Source: an uncultured Bacteroidota bacterium
GTDB taxonomy: Bacteria; Bacteroidota; Bacteroidia; Chitinophagales; Chitinophagaceae
Length of the DNA: 50,651 nucleotides
Direction: 5' to 3'
Assembly (NCBI GenBank): GCA_903824725.1
Contig: CAIJXU010000069.1
Location: 1-50,651, forward strand
Shown here: positions 8,193 through 17,584 of the stretch, piece by piece
How positions within the stretch are numbered: the first letter of the stretch is position 1
Layout: every line of letters begins with the position of its first letter
The notes under the pieces: model-generated
The model's database searches: none
What the model saw: only the letters and a program-made list of their open reading frames with translations
Told to the model about the DNA's origin: nothing
Translations under genes and position numbers: made by a program

Positions 8193-9191
8193 TTAATTTT
8201 TAATGACTCTTGGAATTTTTTGATCGATTAACATTAAATCAGCAAGGACAATAGCAGTCACCGCTTCCAAGACAACCGGTACTCTAAGTGCAATGCATAA
8301 ATCGTGTCTTCCTTTTACGGAAAAATTTTCTTGCTCATTGGTTTCCCAATTGAGTGTTATTTGCTCCTTTGGTGTTGAAGAAGTAGGTTTTACAGCTATT
8401 CTAAACACAAGATCATTTCCATTAGTATATCCGCCAACTACGCCACCTGCATGGTTGGTTTTGGTTTTTCCACTAGCATCTATAATGGCGTCATTGTGCT
8501 CCACACCAAACATATTAGCAGCAGCAAACCCAGTCCCAAATTCAATACCCCTGATAGCTGGAATTGAAAACACGGCATGGCTCAATAAAGATTCGACTGA
8601 ATTAAAAAAATGTTCCCCCAATCCAATCGGCAGTCCCTTTATCACACATTCTACTATCCCCCCTACACTATCTTTATTGTCAATGGCTCTTTGAAGGCCT
8701 TTTTCTAAATCCGTTTCTCCTCCAATACTTACAATATGAGAAGCTACTTGGACTCCATTTAATAATTTTTTTGCAACAACACCTGCACCAACTAAAGCTG
8801 CTGTTAGTCTCCCACTAAAATGTCCGCCACCTCTGTAATCCTCAAAGCCACCAAACTTGTGATGTGCTGTAAAATCCGCATGTCCTGGACGTGGCACTGA
8901 TCTTTGTTTTTCGTAATCCCCGCTCCTCGTATTGTTATTTTCAAATAACATCATAATGGGCGCACCTGTTGTGATGTCATTAAATAATCCTGCCTTGAAA
9001 ATGGGAATATCATCTTCTTGTCTTGGAGTGGTTCCTTTTTGTTTTCCGCCCTTACGTCGCTCCATATCTTCTCTAAAATCAGCTGCACTTAATGGCAAGC
9101 CTGCAGGACAACCATCAATAGTAATCCCCACACATGCGCCATGTGATTCTCCAAATATTTGCACCGTAAATAAAGTTCCAAATTTGTTCAT
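8193..9191 (-). CDS. aroC: Chorismate synthase
   Basis: Converts 5-enolpyruvylshikimate-3-phosphate to chorismate, the last step of the shikimate pathway, using reduced FMN. 332 residues, slightly shorter than the common 350-360 but with all signatures: GESHGACVGITIDGCPAG at the start, RPGHADFTAHHKFGGFEDYRGGG-type central motif (seen as RPGHADFT then DYRGGGHFSGR), and RHDLCIALRVPVVLEA near the C-terminus. The next upstream gene in the unit is aroA, which supplies its substrate. Confidence 0.97.
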   Translation of the reverse strand: MNKFGTLFTVQIFGESHGACVGITIDGCPAGLPLSAADFREDMERRKGGKQKGTTPRQEDDIPIFKAGLFNDITTGAPIMMLFENNNTRSGDYEKQRSVPRPGHADFTAHHKFGGFEDYRGGGHFSGRLTAALVGAGVVAKKLLNGVQVASHIVSIGGETDLEKGLQRAIDNKDSVGGIVECVIKGLPIGLGEHFFNSVESLLSHAVFSIPAIRGIEFGTGFAAANMFGVEHNDAIIDASGKTKTNHAGGVVGGYTNGNDLVFRIAVKPTSSTPKEQITLNWETNEQENFSVKGRHDLCIALRVPVVLEAVTAIVLADLMLIDQKIPRVIKN

Positions 9192-9222
9192 GTCTTCAAT
9201 TCAATATTACAAGGTAAGAAAT

Positions 9223-10491
9223 TTATTGTATATGTACTTTTGCTCCTAATTGCTGAAGATCCTCAAAGAAATGGGTATAGGACTTATTGATCGCTTCCGC
9301 CTCCGTAATTTCAATGGGACCATTTGCGCAAAGTGCAGCTACCGCGCAAGCCATTGCAATTCTATGATCGTGTTGTGAGAATACCGTACAAGCTTGAATA
9401 GATGCTCCACCATGTATTTTCATCAGATCCCCTTCCAAATCAATCCGAATTCCCATTTTAGCAAACTCTGTTTGTAGAGTAAGCCCCCGATCACTTTCTT
9501 TATGTGCCAAACGATTGACCCCTTTAATTTCCGTGATCCCTTTACATACGGATGCTAAAGCAACCAAAGGAGGAAATAAATCAGGACAATCTGTTGCATC
9601 AAATTGAAAAGCAACTAATAATTCACTCGGCCCTATTTTAATTTCATCCTCATTTATTTCAATAATGGTATTTGCATTTTTTAATGCCTCAAGAACTTGT
9701 TTATCTGCTTGTGTTGAATTCAACTGTAATCCCTTTACAATAACGGGTCCTGCAATGGCACCTGCTACTAATAAAAATGCAGCACCACTCCAATCCCCTT
9801 CAACTGTATATTCGATTTTTGCTTTTAATGGAGCGTGGGGTAAAAATTGAAAACTTTTATAATCTCTATGTGTAACATTCCATCCAAAAGCATTTAATAC
9901 TGCTAATGTTAAATCGATATAGGGTTTACTTTTTAAATCCAATACATTAATTTCAAATTCATGTGCATCACTGGCAGCATAGGCCATTAATAGCCCAGTT
10001 AAAAACTGAGAACTTAATGATCCATCTACTGTTATGGTCGCAGGTTGTAACGGCCCCTGAATTTGAATGGGTAAAAATCCTTGGTTCGAATTGATTTGTA
10101 TACCTAAGATTGGAAAAATGTCATCAAAAAAATGCATTGGTCTTTTGACTAAACTTCCTTTCCCATTAATCTGGATGGACTGATTTGATAATGCTGCAAT
10201 TGGAGTAAACATTCTGATACCTAATCCACTTTCACCACAATTCATTTCAGGATCTATTGGTATTACCCCAGATGATTGTACATGAATAGCATCTTTATTT
10301 TTTTCAATGACAGCACCTAGCTTTTGTATTACATCTATTGCTGCTATATCATCATTTGAATGACCCGGATTATAAATCACAGTTTCACCCACATGCAATA
10401 AAGCAGCCGCACATGCCCTTTGCATACTGCTTTTGCTTGCAGGAGCCAATTGCACTCCTTTTAAATTGGATGGATATACCGTTACACGCAT
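9223..10491 (-). CDS. aroA: 3-phosphoshikimate 1-carboxyvinyltransferase (EPSP synthase)
   Basis: Joins shikimate-3-phosphate and phosphoenolpyruvate to make EPSP. 422 residues. Seen motifs: PASKSSMQRACAAALL near the N-terminus (substrate-binding Lys-Ser), NCGESGLGIRMFTPIAAL (the N-C/A-G-T/E-S-R block; here NCGESGLGIR), SSQFLTGLLMA, and RLAHKESDRG with the catalytic KESDR. Glu-Ser in place of the usual Gly-Thr in the NAGT motif (NCGES) is a divergence seen in some Bacteroidota enzymes. One base separates it from aroB, so translation is probably coupled. Confidence 0.95.
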   Translation of the reverse strand: MRVTVYPSNLKGVQLAPASKSSMQRACAAALLHVGETVIYNPGHSNDDIAAIDVIQKLGAVIEKNKDAIHVQSSGVIPIDPEMNCGESGLGIRMFTPIAALSNQSIQINGKGSLVKRPMHFFDDIFPILGIQINSNQGFLPIQIQGPLQPATITVDGSLSSQFLTGLLMAYAASDAHEFEINVLDLKSKPYIDLTLAVLNAFGWNVTHRDYKSFQFLPHAPLKAKIEYTVEGDWSGAAFLLVAGAIAGPVIVKGLQLNSTQADKQVLEALKNANTIIEINEDEIKIGPSELLVAFQFDATDCPDLFPPLVALASVCKGITEIKGVNRLAHKESDRGLTLQTEFAKMGIRIDLEGDLMKIHGGASIQACTVFSQHDHRIAMACAVAALCANGPIEITEAEAINKSYTHFFEDLQQLGAKVHIQ

Positions 10492-10492
10492 C

Positions 10493-11515
10493 TTAAGAAT
10501 ATAACTTTATTAATTTCTCTAATGATTTCATGGGTATGGTTTCATACATAGCCTGCCCTATTTTTTTTAATACAACATATTGCATACCTGCTGTTGCTTT
10601 TTTCTTATCCTTTTGCATGACTTGCATGGCTTGTTCAATATTAAAATGCATATTAGTGGGCAAACCATATTGCTTTAAAGTTGCAACTAATAATCCTGTA
10701 TCATTAAAGCCTTGTAACACTTGTGATATTTTAGCCGCATACACCATCCCAATACTAATGGCATGACCATGCAATAAAGCATGTTCATTTTCGATCGCAT
10801 GTCCAATCGTATGTCCAAAATTGAGTAACTTTCGATCTCCTTTTTCAAACTCATCTTTTTGAACCACTTTCATTTTTATTTGCACATTTTTTTGGATTAG
10901 TGCAGATAATTCTTTTTTATTTTTTTGATAAAATGCTAAATCATGACTGGCTAATGCCTTCATCATTTTAGCATCTTTGATGGCAGCGTGTTTGATGATT
11001 TCAGCAAATCCATTTTCCCATTGATGAGAAGGAAGGGTTTGTAAAAAATCAAGATCGTATAATAAAAAAGAAGGTTGTCTAATTAAGCCTACCATATTTT
11101 TATATATACCCACATCAATTCCATTTTTACCACCAATACTAGCATCAACCATCGCTAAAATAGTGGTAGGCACAAAACCAACTTGCACCCCACGCATATA
11201 AATGCCGGCTACATAGCCAACCATATCGGTCACTACGCCGCCACCTACACCAACTAATATGGCTTCACGGGTAGCGCCTAAATTAAGTAGCGCCTCCACT
11301 ATAAAGTCAATTGTGGCTTGTTGTTTATGCTCTTCGCCAGAAGGAAATACAATAGTTTTTTTACCTTTGAATTTATTTTGATGTAATGCATATACATTTT
11401 CATCAGTAATGTAAAAGGCATTGGCTTTATTGACTAATTTATCAATAGCACTAAACCTGCCATCTAATATAAATGACACTGTACTTGTAGACAATTTAAC
11501 TTTCCAGTTTTTCAT
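10493..11515 (-). CDS. aroB: 3-dehydroquinate synthase
   Basis: Second step of the shikimate pathway: DAHP to 3-dehydroquinate, NAD and metal dependent. About 340 residues. The NAD/substrate motifs GGGVVTDMVGYVAGIYMRG, PTTILAMVDASIGGKNGID and the metal-binding NFGHTIGHAIE with HGHAISIGM are all present. The ATG at 11515 gives MKNWKVKLS; a TTG six codons upstream is less likely. It lies between the DAHP synthase/chorismate mutase gene and aroA, matching the pathway order in part. Confidence 0.95.
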   Translation of the reverse strand: MKNWKVKLSTSTVSFILDGRFSAIDKLVNKANAFYITDENVYALHQNKFKGKKTIVFPSGEEHKQQATIDFIVEALLNLGATREAILVGVGGGVVTDMVGYVAGIYMRGVQVGFVPTTILAMVDASIGGKNGIDVGIYKNMVGLIRQPSFLLYDLDFLQTLPSHQWENGFAEIIKHAAIKDAKMMKALASHDLAFYQKNKKELSALIQKNVQIKMKVVQKDEFEKGDRKLLNFGHTIGHAIENEHALLHGHAISIGMVYAAKISQVLQGFNDTGLLVATLKQYGLPTNMHFNIEQAMQVMQKDKKKATAGMQYVVLKKIGQAMYETIPMKSLEKLIKLYS

Positions 11516-11545
11516 CTTATTTATTTTAGTCAAGTAAAAAAAAGC

Positions 11546-12631
11546 TTAGCTATTCATTACTTTATTTTGGTGCTGAATACTTTCCATATGAACTGCATCC
11601 ATGTATTTTGTAATAAAATCCTCACTTAATCCTACTTTATTTCCCTTACCTACCGCGCGTTCTAAAATTTCATTCCAACGATTGGTTTGCAAGATGGTGA
11701 TGTCATTGTTCTTTTTGTATTCTCCAATTTTTTCAGCCACTTTCATACGAGTAGATAATACTTGCAATAACTCGTCATCCAATTGATTGATTTGTTGACG
11801 CAATTTTTCCAATGCAGCATGGTATTCAGCCGATGCGACATCTTCCTTTCTCCAACGAATGGCATCCAACATTTCCTTTAATACTTCAGGTGTGATTTGT
11901 TGCTTAGCATCACTCCAGGCATTGTCAGGATCAATATGCGATTCAATGATCAAACCATCAAAATCTAAGTCCATGGCTTGTTGCGCTATTTCTTGTAAAA
12001 TATCACGACGACCACAAATATGTGAAGGATCATTGATCATTGGGATACCTGGATAACGACGCTTCATTTCGATAGCTAAGTGCCACATGGGTGCATTTCT
12101 GAATTCCGTATTTCCATAAGAACTAAATCCACGGTGAATTAACCCTAATTCTTCGATACCTGCTTTTGCGATACGCTCCATACCACCAATCCATAATTCT
12201 AAATCTGGATTAATAGGATTCTTAATAAGCACAGGTACTTTCACTCCTTTTAATGAGTCTGCAATTTCTTGCACACTAAAAGGGTTTACTGTAGTACGTG
12301 CACCTACCCAAAGTACATCTACTCCAAAATGCAAAGCATCTTCTACTTGTTTAGCAGTCGCTACTTCAACAGCAATAGGCAAACCGGTTTCTTTTTTAGC
12401 TTGTTGCATCCATGGCAAACCTTTGGTACCTATCCCTTCAAAACTTCCGGGTCTGGTTCTTGGTTTCCATATACCTGCACGCATGATATCTACTTTACCT
12501 GTCGCTGCTAATCGAATAGCTGTTTGCATCACTTGCTCTTCGGTCTCTGCACTACAAGGACCAGAAATAATCAAGGGTGATTTTTTTAATAAAATGCTTA
12601 CTTTTTGTTGTTGCTCTGTTAAGTCTCCCAT
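11546..12631 (-). CDS. DAHP synthase fused to type II chorismate mutase
   Basis: Bifunctional enzyme of about 361 residues. Residues ~15-260 are a DAHP synthase of the KDO8P-synthase-like (AroG type I-beta) class: SGPCSAETEEQ, RAGIWKPRTRPGSFEGIG, VLIKNPINPD, NDPSHICGRRD. Residues ~270-355 are an AroQ chorismate mutase helix bundle (LRQQINQLDDELLQVLSTRM, KVAEKIGEYKK). The mutase can act as a feedback sensor domain in such fusions, letting chorismate or prephenate inhibit the first pathway step; that is family knowledge. I chose ATG at 12631 since the upstream in-frame start is TTG. Confidence 0.94.
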   Translation of the reverse strand: MGDLTEQQQKVSILLKKSPLIISGPCSAETEEQVMQTAIRLAATGKVDIMRAGIWKPRTRPGSFEGIGTKGLPWMQQAKKETGLPIAVEVATAKQVEDALHFGVDVLWVGARTTVNPFSVQEIADSLKGVKVPVLIKNPINPDLELWIGGMERIAKAGIEELGLIHRGFSSYGNTEFRNAPMWHLAIEMKRRYPGIPMINDPSHICGRRDILQEIAQQAMDLDFDGLIIESHIDPDNAWSDAKQQITPEVLKEMLDAIRWRKEDVASAEYHAALEKLRQQINQLDDELLQVLSTRMKVAEKIGEYKKNNDITILQTNRWNEILERAVGKGNKVGLSEDFITKYMDAVHMESIQHQNKVMNS

Positions 12632-12693
12632 TTTTTCCAATTTTAATATTTAAATATTTATTTTTTTGAATATCGATTTTTATAGCAAACTAA

Positions 12694-14514
12694 TTAGCCT
12701 TCTCTTTTAGAAAAGCCTTTTGGACCACCGCTATCTGCATCATTCATTCTGATACGACGCCCTTTATAGTTTTTACCATCTACTGCATTAATCATTTGTT
12801 TTGCAGCACCTGATTCAATTTCAACCCAGCTGTTCATATCACGCATATCTATTTTTCCTAAAGCTTCTTTTCTTAAGTCGCTCATGTCTAAAATAAATTG
12901 CAAAAAGCTTGCTTTGTAAAAACCATCTTTTGTACCTAAGTTCACAAACAAACGAGTATAGCCAGATGCACCTCTTTCCGCACCACGACTTCCGCGATCC
13001 GAACTACTGCGCTCCATACCACGATCATTGGTTCTAGCGCGACCACGATCTGCACCGCCAAATTCTTGACGACCTCTGTCGCGATTGCGATCCTGTTGTT
13101 GCATGGGTTCACGACGGCCTTTGTCAGCAGCTCTTATGTTTAAGTCCTGCGCATTTTCATAATAACTTAAAAAGCGATTAAATTCCAAAGCAGCGACGCG
13201 CTTCAAAATTTCTTCCTTACTCATATCGGCAAATTTTTCGGCCAACATGGGTACATAAGTTTCATAATCACCATGACTTACATCTGTAGACATTAACTTG
13301 TCCATCACATGAAAAAATTGTTTTCTACAAACATCCTTTCCACTAGGGATATCTAATTTATGAAAAGTACACTTATTCATATTTTCAATCTGACGCAAAC
13401 GATAAGATTCACGAGCATGAACAATAGAAATACATATACCCTGACTTCCAGCACGGCCTGTACGACCACTACGATGGGTATAAACTTCTACATCATCCGG
13501 TAATTCAAAGTTGATCACATGCGTTATTCCTTTTACATCAATTCCACGAGCAGCCACATCGGTCGCAATTAGCAATTGCAAACTTTTATCTCTGAATTGA
13601 CCCATTACCCTATCTCTTTGTTGTTGGGTTAAATCACCATGTATAGCATCAATATCATAACCCTCTCTTGTTAATCTTTGTGCAACATCTTGCGCATCTG
13701 CCTTAGTTCGGGTAAAAATGATACCATAAATACCTGGATTAAAATCGATGATTCTTTTTAGAGTCTCATAACGATGCTGTGCAGAAGTTAAATAGTATTG
13801 GTGATCAATACTTTTATTGGTTGCATTTACTTTACCGATTGTTACTTCAACTGGTTCTTTCATGTAACGCTTGCTCACTTTTCTAATTTCAGCTGGCATA
13901 GTTGCACTAAACAACCAAATACTTTCCCTATTGGGTGTATTTTTTAAGATAAATTCAATGTCGTCTTGGAAACCCATGTTTAACATTTCATCGGCTTCAT
14001 CCAATACAACATATTCAATTTTTTCTAAGTTAATCGCTTTGCGCTCGATTAAGTCAATCAATCGACCTGGTGTAGCTACGATAATCTGAACTCCTCTTTT
14101 TAAATCTTTAATTTGTAAACCTATTGAAGTACCTCCGTATACAGCTAATACTTGTACACCTGGAAGATGCTTTTTAAATAAATTTAATTCGCTTACAATT
14201 TGCATACACAATTCTCTAGTAGGACAAACCACTAACGCTTGCGGAAATTTATCTGCTGTTTTAATTAATTGCAATAAGGGCAAACCAAAAGCAGCCGTTT
14301 TACCAGTACCAGTTTGTGCTAAACCAATAAAATCTTTGGTTCCACTAATCAAAACTGGAATAGAACGCTCCTGAATTTCAGTAGCATGTGTATAGCCTAA
14401 TTCTGTAACCGCTTTTACTAATTGATCATTGATGCCAATTTCTGTAAAAGTCTTTTTTGTCTTTGACGCTTCTATTAACTCATTTGTATCATTCATCTCT
14501 TCTTTCTTCTTCAT
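12694..14514 (-). CDS. DEAD-box RNA helicase with DbpA-type RNA-binding domain
   Basis: ATP-dependent RNA helicase, 606 residues. Helicase core motifs are complete: Q-motif (FTEIGINDQLVKAVTELGYTHATEIQERSIP region), AQTGTGKTAAFG (motif I), PTRELC, DEAD in VLDEADEMLNMGF, SAT in WLFSATMP, and HRSGRTGRAGSQG. A linker rich in Arg, Gly, Asp and Glu (about residues 465-525, RDRGRQEFGGADRGRARTND) precedes a C-terminal DbpA/CsdA-like RNA-binding domain. Likely role is ribosome assembly or cold adaptation. It is inserted between tyrA and the DAHP synthase gene inside the aromatic run, with 48 bases on one side and 62 on the other. Confidence 0.93.
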   Translation of the reverse strand: MKKKEEMNDTNELIEASKTKKTFTEIGINDQLVKAVTELGYTHATEIQERSIPVLISGTKDFIGLAQTGTGKTAAFGLPLLQLIKTADKFPQALVVCPTRELCMQIVSELNLFKKHLPGVQVLAVYGGTSIGLQIKDLKRGVQIIVATPGRLIDLIERKAINLEKIEYVVLDEADEMLNMGFQDDIEFILKNTPNRESIWLFSATMPAEIRKVSKRYMKEPVEVTIGKVNATNKSIDHQYYLTSAQHRYETLKRIIDFNPGIYGIIFTRTKADAQDVAQRLTREGYDIDAIHGDLTQQQRDRVMGQFRDKSLQLLIATDVAARGIDVKGITHVINFELPDDVEVYTHRSGRTGRAGSQGICISIVHARESYRLRQIENMNKCTFHKLDIPSGKDVCRKQFFHVMDKLMSTDVSHGDYETYVPMLAEKFADMSKEEILKRVAALEFNRFLSYYENAQDLNIRAADKGRREPMQQQDRNRDRGRQEFGGADRGRARTNDRGMERSSSDRGSRGAERGASGYTRLFVNLGTKDGFYKASFLQFILDMSDLRKEALGKIDMRDMNSWVEIESGAAKQMINAVDGKNYKGRRIRMNDADSGGPKGFSKREG

Positions 14515-14562
14515 TTTATATATTTTTTGTAAAGTCTCGTTTAAGAGCCTTCCTTTTTTTAA

Positions 14563-15402
14563 TTATTTTAAAATCCTTTTTATCTTATTCGCATTTTGAA
14601 TCAACTCCAATAAGTAATCTGGATTTTCTTTTTCCAAGCTTGCTTTAAATTTTCTAAGTTGACTAATATGCTCATTAAGCACATCTAATACATTTTCTTT
14701 GTTTTGCATAAAGATGGGAACCCACATTTCAGCATTGGACTTTGCCAAACGCACTGTGCTTTCAAAACCACCACTTGCTAACTCAAAAATAGCATCCGAT
14801 TCTTTTTCCTTCTCTAACACCGTATTGGCCAGTGCAAATGAAGTAATATGCGATATATGGCTCACATAAGCCACATGGATATCGTGCTTTATGGCATCCA
14901 TGTATAATATATGCATCCCTAACTGCTCATACAATTGCTCTATACAAAGTAAAGCGTCTGGATCAATTTGTGTTTTATTACAAATGACGGTTGCTTTATC
15001 TATGAATGCATCTGATTGCGCAGCTGATGGACCACTAAATTCCGTACCCCACATTGGGTGCGTTGGAACAAACCTTCCTTTATTGGAATGCATATTCGCG
15101 ACATTGACAATACTTTCCTTAGTAGACCCTAAATCAAACACAACTTGCTTGTTCACTAAATTTAAAATAGTCGGCAATAATTTTTCAGCAACATTCACTG
15201 GTGTTGCAAGTGCAATGATATCCGATTCGGCGATAGCGTCTTCTAATGACATCACTTCATCAACGATACCCAATTGCAAAGCTTCCTTTTGGTGATCTAT
15301 GTTTTGGTCCACTCCAATTACTTTGGATACAATGCCTTTCTTCTTTAAAGACAATGCAAGCGAACCGCCCATTAAACCGATACCAATCACTGCTAAACGC
15401 AT
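14563..15402 (-). CDS. tyrA: Prephenate dehydrogenase
   Basis: NAD-dependent oxidative decarboxylation of prephenate to 4-hydroxyphenylpyruvate on the way to tyrosine. 279 residues: Rossmann fold starting at residue 1 with GIGLMGGSLALSLKK, STKESIVN, and HPMWGTEFSGPSAAQSDAF containing the catalytic-site histidine-proline, then HDIHVAYVSHISH. There is no C-terminal ACT domain, so direct tyrosine inhibition is not evident. Its start overlaps the aminotransferase stop by ten bases, indicating coupled translation. Confidence 0.93.
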   Translation of the reverse strand: MRLAVIGIGLMGGSLALSLKKKGIVSKVIGVDQNIDHQKEALQLGIVDEVMSLEDAIAESDIIALATPVNVAEKLLPTILNLVNKQVVFDLGSTKESIVNVANMHSNKGRFVPTHPMWGTEFSGPSAAQSDAFIDKATVICNKTQIDPDALLCIEQLYEQLGMHILYMDAIKHDIHVAYVSHISHITSFALANTVLEKEKESDAIFELASGGFESTVRLAKSNAEMWVPIFMQNKENVLDVLNEHISQLRKFKASLEKENPDYLLELIQNANKIKRILK

Positions 15403-16556
15403 GCTTCTATTTTTTTAATTGCTTCACTAAATTTTTCTAATGAACCACACAAACTTACTCGGATGTAATTGTTACCTGCAGAACCAAATATGCCTCCAGG
15501 TGTGATAAAAACATTCGCTTCATACAATACTTTATCACTTAACGCATACCCATCTTTGTAAGTAGTAGGAATTTTTGCCCATACAAACATTCCCACTTGT
15601 TGTTTTGAATAAACACATTTTAAAACATCTAATAATTCGAATACTTTTTCACGTCGTGCTGTATATATTTTATTCACGGAGTCATACCAACTTTGATCCA
15701 AGCTTAATGCCTTGGCCGCTGCTAATTGAACAGGCAAAAACATGCCACTGTCCATGTTGGATTTAAACCTAAGTATTTCATTGATTCGGTCTTCGGCTGC
15801 TATGAGCATGCCGACTCTCCATCCTGCCATATTTTGACTTTTACTCAGAGAGTTTAATTCGATCACTACCTCTTTAGCCCCTTCAATAGACAATAAACTT
15901 TCGGGTTTATCATTTAAAATAAAGGCATAAGGGTTGTCATGACAAATCAATATTTGATGCTTCCTTCCAAAGGCTACTAATTTTTCAAACAACTCCTTAG
16001 TAGGACTTTGACCTGTTGGCATATGCGGATAATTCACCCACATCAACTTGACTTTTGATAAATCTGATTTTTCTAAATTTTCAAAGTCAGGTGCCCAACT
16101 GTTTTCGGCAGTTAATGCATAATAAAGCGGAGTGCCGCCCGCTAATTTAACTGCACTTGTGTACGTCGGATAACCAGGATTAGGGATTAACGCCTGATCG
16201 CCTTCGTTTAAATAGGTCATACATATATGCATGATCCCTTCCTTGCTTCCTAGTAAGGGAAGTACTTCAGTTGCAGGATTTATATCTCCTACATTAAAAT
16301 ACTTCTTATACCATTTCGCTACGGCTTCCCTTAAAATGGGAGAACCTTTATAAGATTGATAGGCATGGACATTGTCCTTACTAGCCTCTTCTTGTAATAC
16401 TTTGATCACTTCAGGATGTGGTGGTAAATCGGGGCTTCCGATTCCTAAATTAATAATACCCTTACCCGCTTTATTGAGTTCATCAATTTCGCGTAGTTTG
16501 GATGAAAAATAATATTCTCCAATTCCCTCTAATCTATGTGATACTTTAAATTCCAT
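15393..16556 (-). CDS. Class I PLP-dependent aminotransferase (aromatic/prephenate pathway)
   Basis: Fold-type I aminotransferase, 387 residues. Visible landmarks are INLGIGSPDLPPHPEV, YQSYKGSPILREAVAKWY, NPGYPTYTSAVKLAGG, HDNPYAF, and the PLP lysine in SLSKSQNMAGWRVGM. Position between pheA and tyrA implies it makes the final transamination to phenylalanine and tyrosine, or acts on prephenate; the sequence also resembles LL-diaminopimelate aminotransferases, so substrate choice is inferred from context. One base separates it from pheA. Confidence 0.88.
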   Translation of the reverse strand: MEFKVSHRLEGIGEYYFSSKLREIDELNKAGKGIINLGIGSPDLPPHPEVIKVLQEEASKDNVHAYQSYKGSPILREAVAKWYKKYFNVGDINPATEVLPLLGSKEGIMHICMTYLNEGDQALIPNPGYPTYTSAVKLAGGTPLYYALTAENSWAPDFENLEKSDLSKVKLMWVNYPHMPTGQSPTKELFEKLVAFGRKHQILICHDNPYAFILNDKPESLLSIEGAKEVVIELNSLSKSQNMAGWRVGMLIAAEDRINEILRFKSNMDSGMFLPVQLAAAKALSLDQSWYDSVNKIYTARREKVFELLDVLKCVYSKQQVGMFVWAKIPTTYKDGYALSDKVLYEANVFITPGGIFGSAGNNYIRVSLCGSLEKFSEAIKKIEACV

Positions 16557-16557
16557 A

Positions 16558-17394
16558 TTAACCTTTAACTACTTTACCTTTTTCATACATACCAAATATT
16601 TTCAAACTATTCGTAAGGGTTTTTACATCCTCCAATACTTTTTCCATTTGTTTGAAGTTCTCAAATTCTAAATCTGCATAAAACCCATATTTAAATGTGC
16701 TTCCAGGAATAGGCATACTTTGCAACTTGCTCAAGTTAACTTTCCCTTGTGCGATTTTAGCCAACACTTTGGAAAGTATCCCCCTAGAATGATCCGTTTG
16801 GAAATAGATTGACCCTTTATTTGCATCTGCTACTTTAATTTTAGCTGCCATGGGCGCCATCACTAAAAAACGAGTAATATTATTTTTTAAAGTATGTATG
16901 TCAGGAGATATTACATTCAAATCATACAACTGTGCAGCTAATTTACTCGCAATAGCTGCCACATGTTTGTTCTTATGTTGGTGTACCAATTTTGCACTTA
17001 ATGCAGTATCCTCTGATTCAACTAATTTCCAATTGTATTTTTCTAAATAATCTAAACATTGTAAAATTGCCATCGGATGACTATGCACTTCCTTGATATC
17101 TTCTAGCTTGACACCTGGATAGGTTAATAAATTTTGACTGATGGATAAATACACTTCCCCTATCACTTGTAGATTACTTTTTTGCAGTAAATTATAGTTG
17201 GGTAAAATACTTCCAGCAATTGAATTTTCGATGGCCATCACTGCGCCATCTGACAATTTGATATCAGCGCCTATTTTTACCACTTCTCTAAAAGTATCGC
17301 AAGTAATCACTTGTACATTTTTCCCAAAAAAATGCATGGCCGCCACTTGGTGGAAGCTCCCTTCGTATCCTTGTATCGTCACCTTTTTATTCAT
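16558..17394 (-). CDS. pheA: Prephenate dehydratase
   Basis: Makes phenylpyruvate from prephenate. 278 residues: dehydratase domain with YEGSFHQVAAMHFF at the start, MAIENSIAGSI, and NNITRFLVMAP with the TRF catalytic motif (~residues 180-190), then a C-terminal ACT domain (~200-275, HSRGILSKVLAKIAQGKVNLSKLQS, equivalent to the ESRP region that binds phenylalanine). First structural gene of the aromatic run. Expression is probably governed by the aromatic leader peptide and terminator 50-190 bases upstream, so phenylalanine supply would act both on the enzyme (ACT) and on transcription. Confidence 0.95.
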   Translation of the reverse strand: MNKKVTIQGYEGSFHQVAAMHFFGKNVQVITCDTFREVVKIGADIKLSDGAVMAIENSIAGSILPNYNLLQKSNLQVIGEVYLSISQNLLTYPGVKLEDIKEVHSHPMAILQCLDYLEKYNWKLVESEDTALSAKLVHQHKNKHVAAIASKLAAQLYDLNVISPDIHTLKNNITRFLVMAPMAAKIKVADANKGSIYFQTDHSRGILSKVLAKIAQGKVNLSKLQSMPIPGSTFKYGFYADLEFENFKQMEKVLEDVKTLTNSLKIFGMYEKGKVVKG

Positions 17395-17443
17395 CCTTAT
17401 TAAAACCTATTTTTTTTATGTTTTCCTGCCTTCCGTTAGGGAT

Positions 17444-17473
17444 AAAAAAAATCCCGACTGGTGGGCCGGGATT
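17444..17473 (-). terminator. Attenuator terminator in pheA leader
   Basis: On the minus strand AATCCCG (17473-17467) pairs with CGGGATT (17456-17450); one G-U and one G-C pair extend the stem inward. Eight T follow directly. It lies between the aromatic leader peptide and pheA, so it can end transcription before the operon. Confidence 0.9.
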
Positions 17474-17535
17474 GTATATTTAGTTATTTCGTTTAAGCTT
17501 TTACAAATACTACCCGGCTACTTTGGTTAAAGTAG
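17465..17535 (-). promoter_or_regulatory. Attenuator: alternative RNA pairings of the pheA leader
   Basis: Minus-strand region 1, CTACTTT (17535-17529), lies in the Phe/Tyr codons and pairs perfectly with AAAGTAG (17524-17518), loop AACC. Directly next to it GCCGGG (17518-17513) is perfectly complementary to CCCGGC (17470-17465), the 5' arm of the terminator. Pairings 1:2, 2:3 and 3:4 thus give the classical pause, antiterminator and terminator structures. A ribosome halted on the aromatic codons would cover region 1 and free region 2 for antitermination. Pairings are seen; mechanism is inferred from known amino acid operon attenuators. Confidence 0.82.
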
Positions 17536-17579
17536 AAATAAAAGAAAAAGTAAAACCAGTTGTTAATATTTGCTTTCAT
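17493..17579 (-). CDS. Aromatic amino acid leader peptide (pheL-like)
   Basis: A 28-codon ORF, ATG at 17579 to TAA at 17493, with ten consecutive aromatic codons at positions 8-17: WFYFFFYFYF (six Phe, three Tyr, one Trp). This fits a ribosome-stalling sensor of charged tRNA-Phe and tRNA-Tyr. It starts five bases after an exact TAnnTTTG box, so the mRNA is probably leaderless, and is followed 20 bases later by the attenuator terminator and then pheA. It is too short for standard gene finders. The E. coli PheL peptide is a functional analogue, not a clear homolog. Confidence 0.88.
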   Translation of the reverse strand: MKANINNWFYFFFYFYFNQSSRVVFVKA

Positions 17580-17584
17580 CGAGG

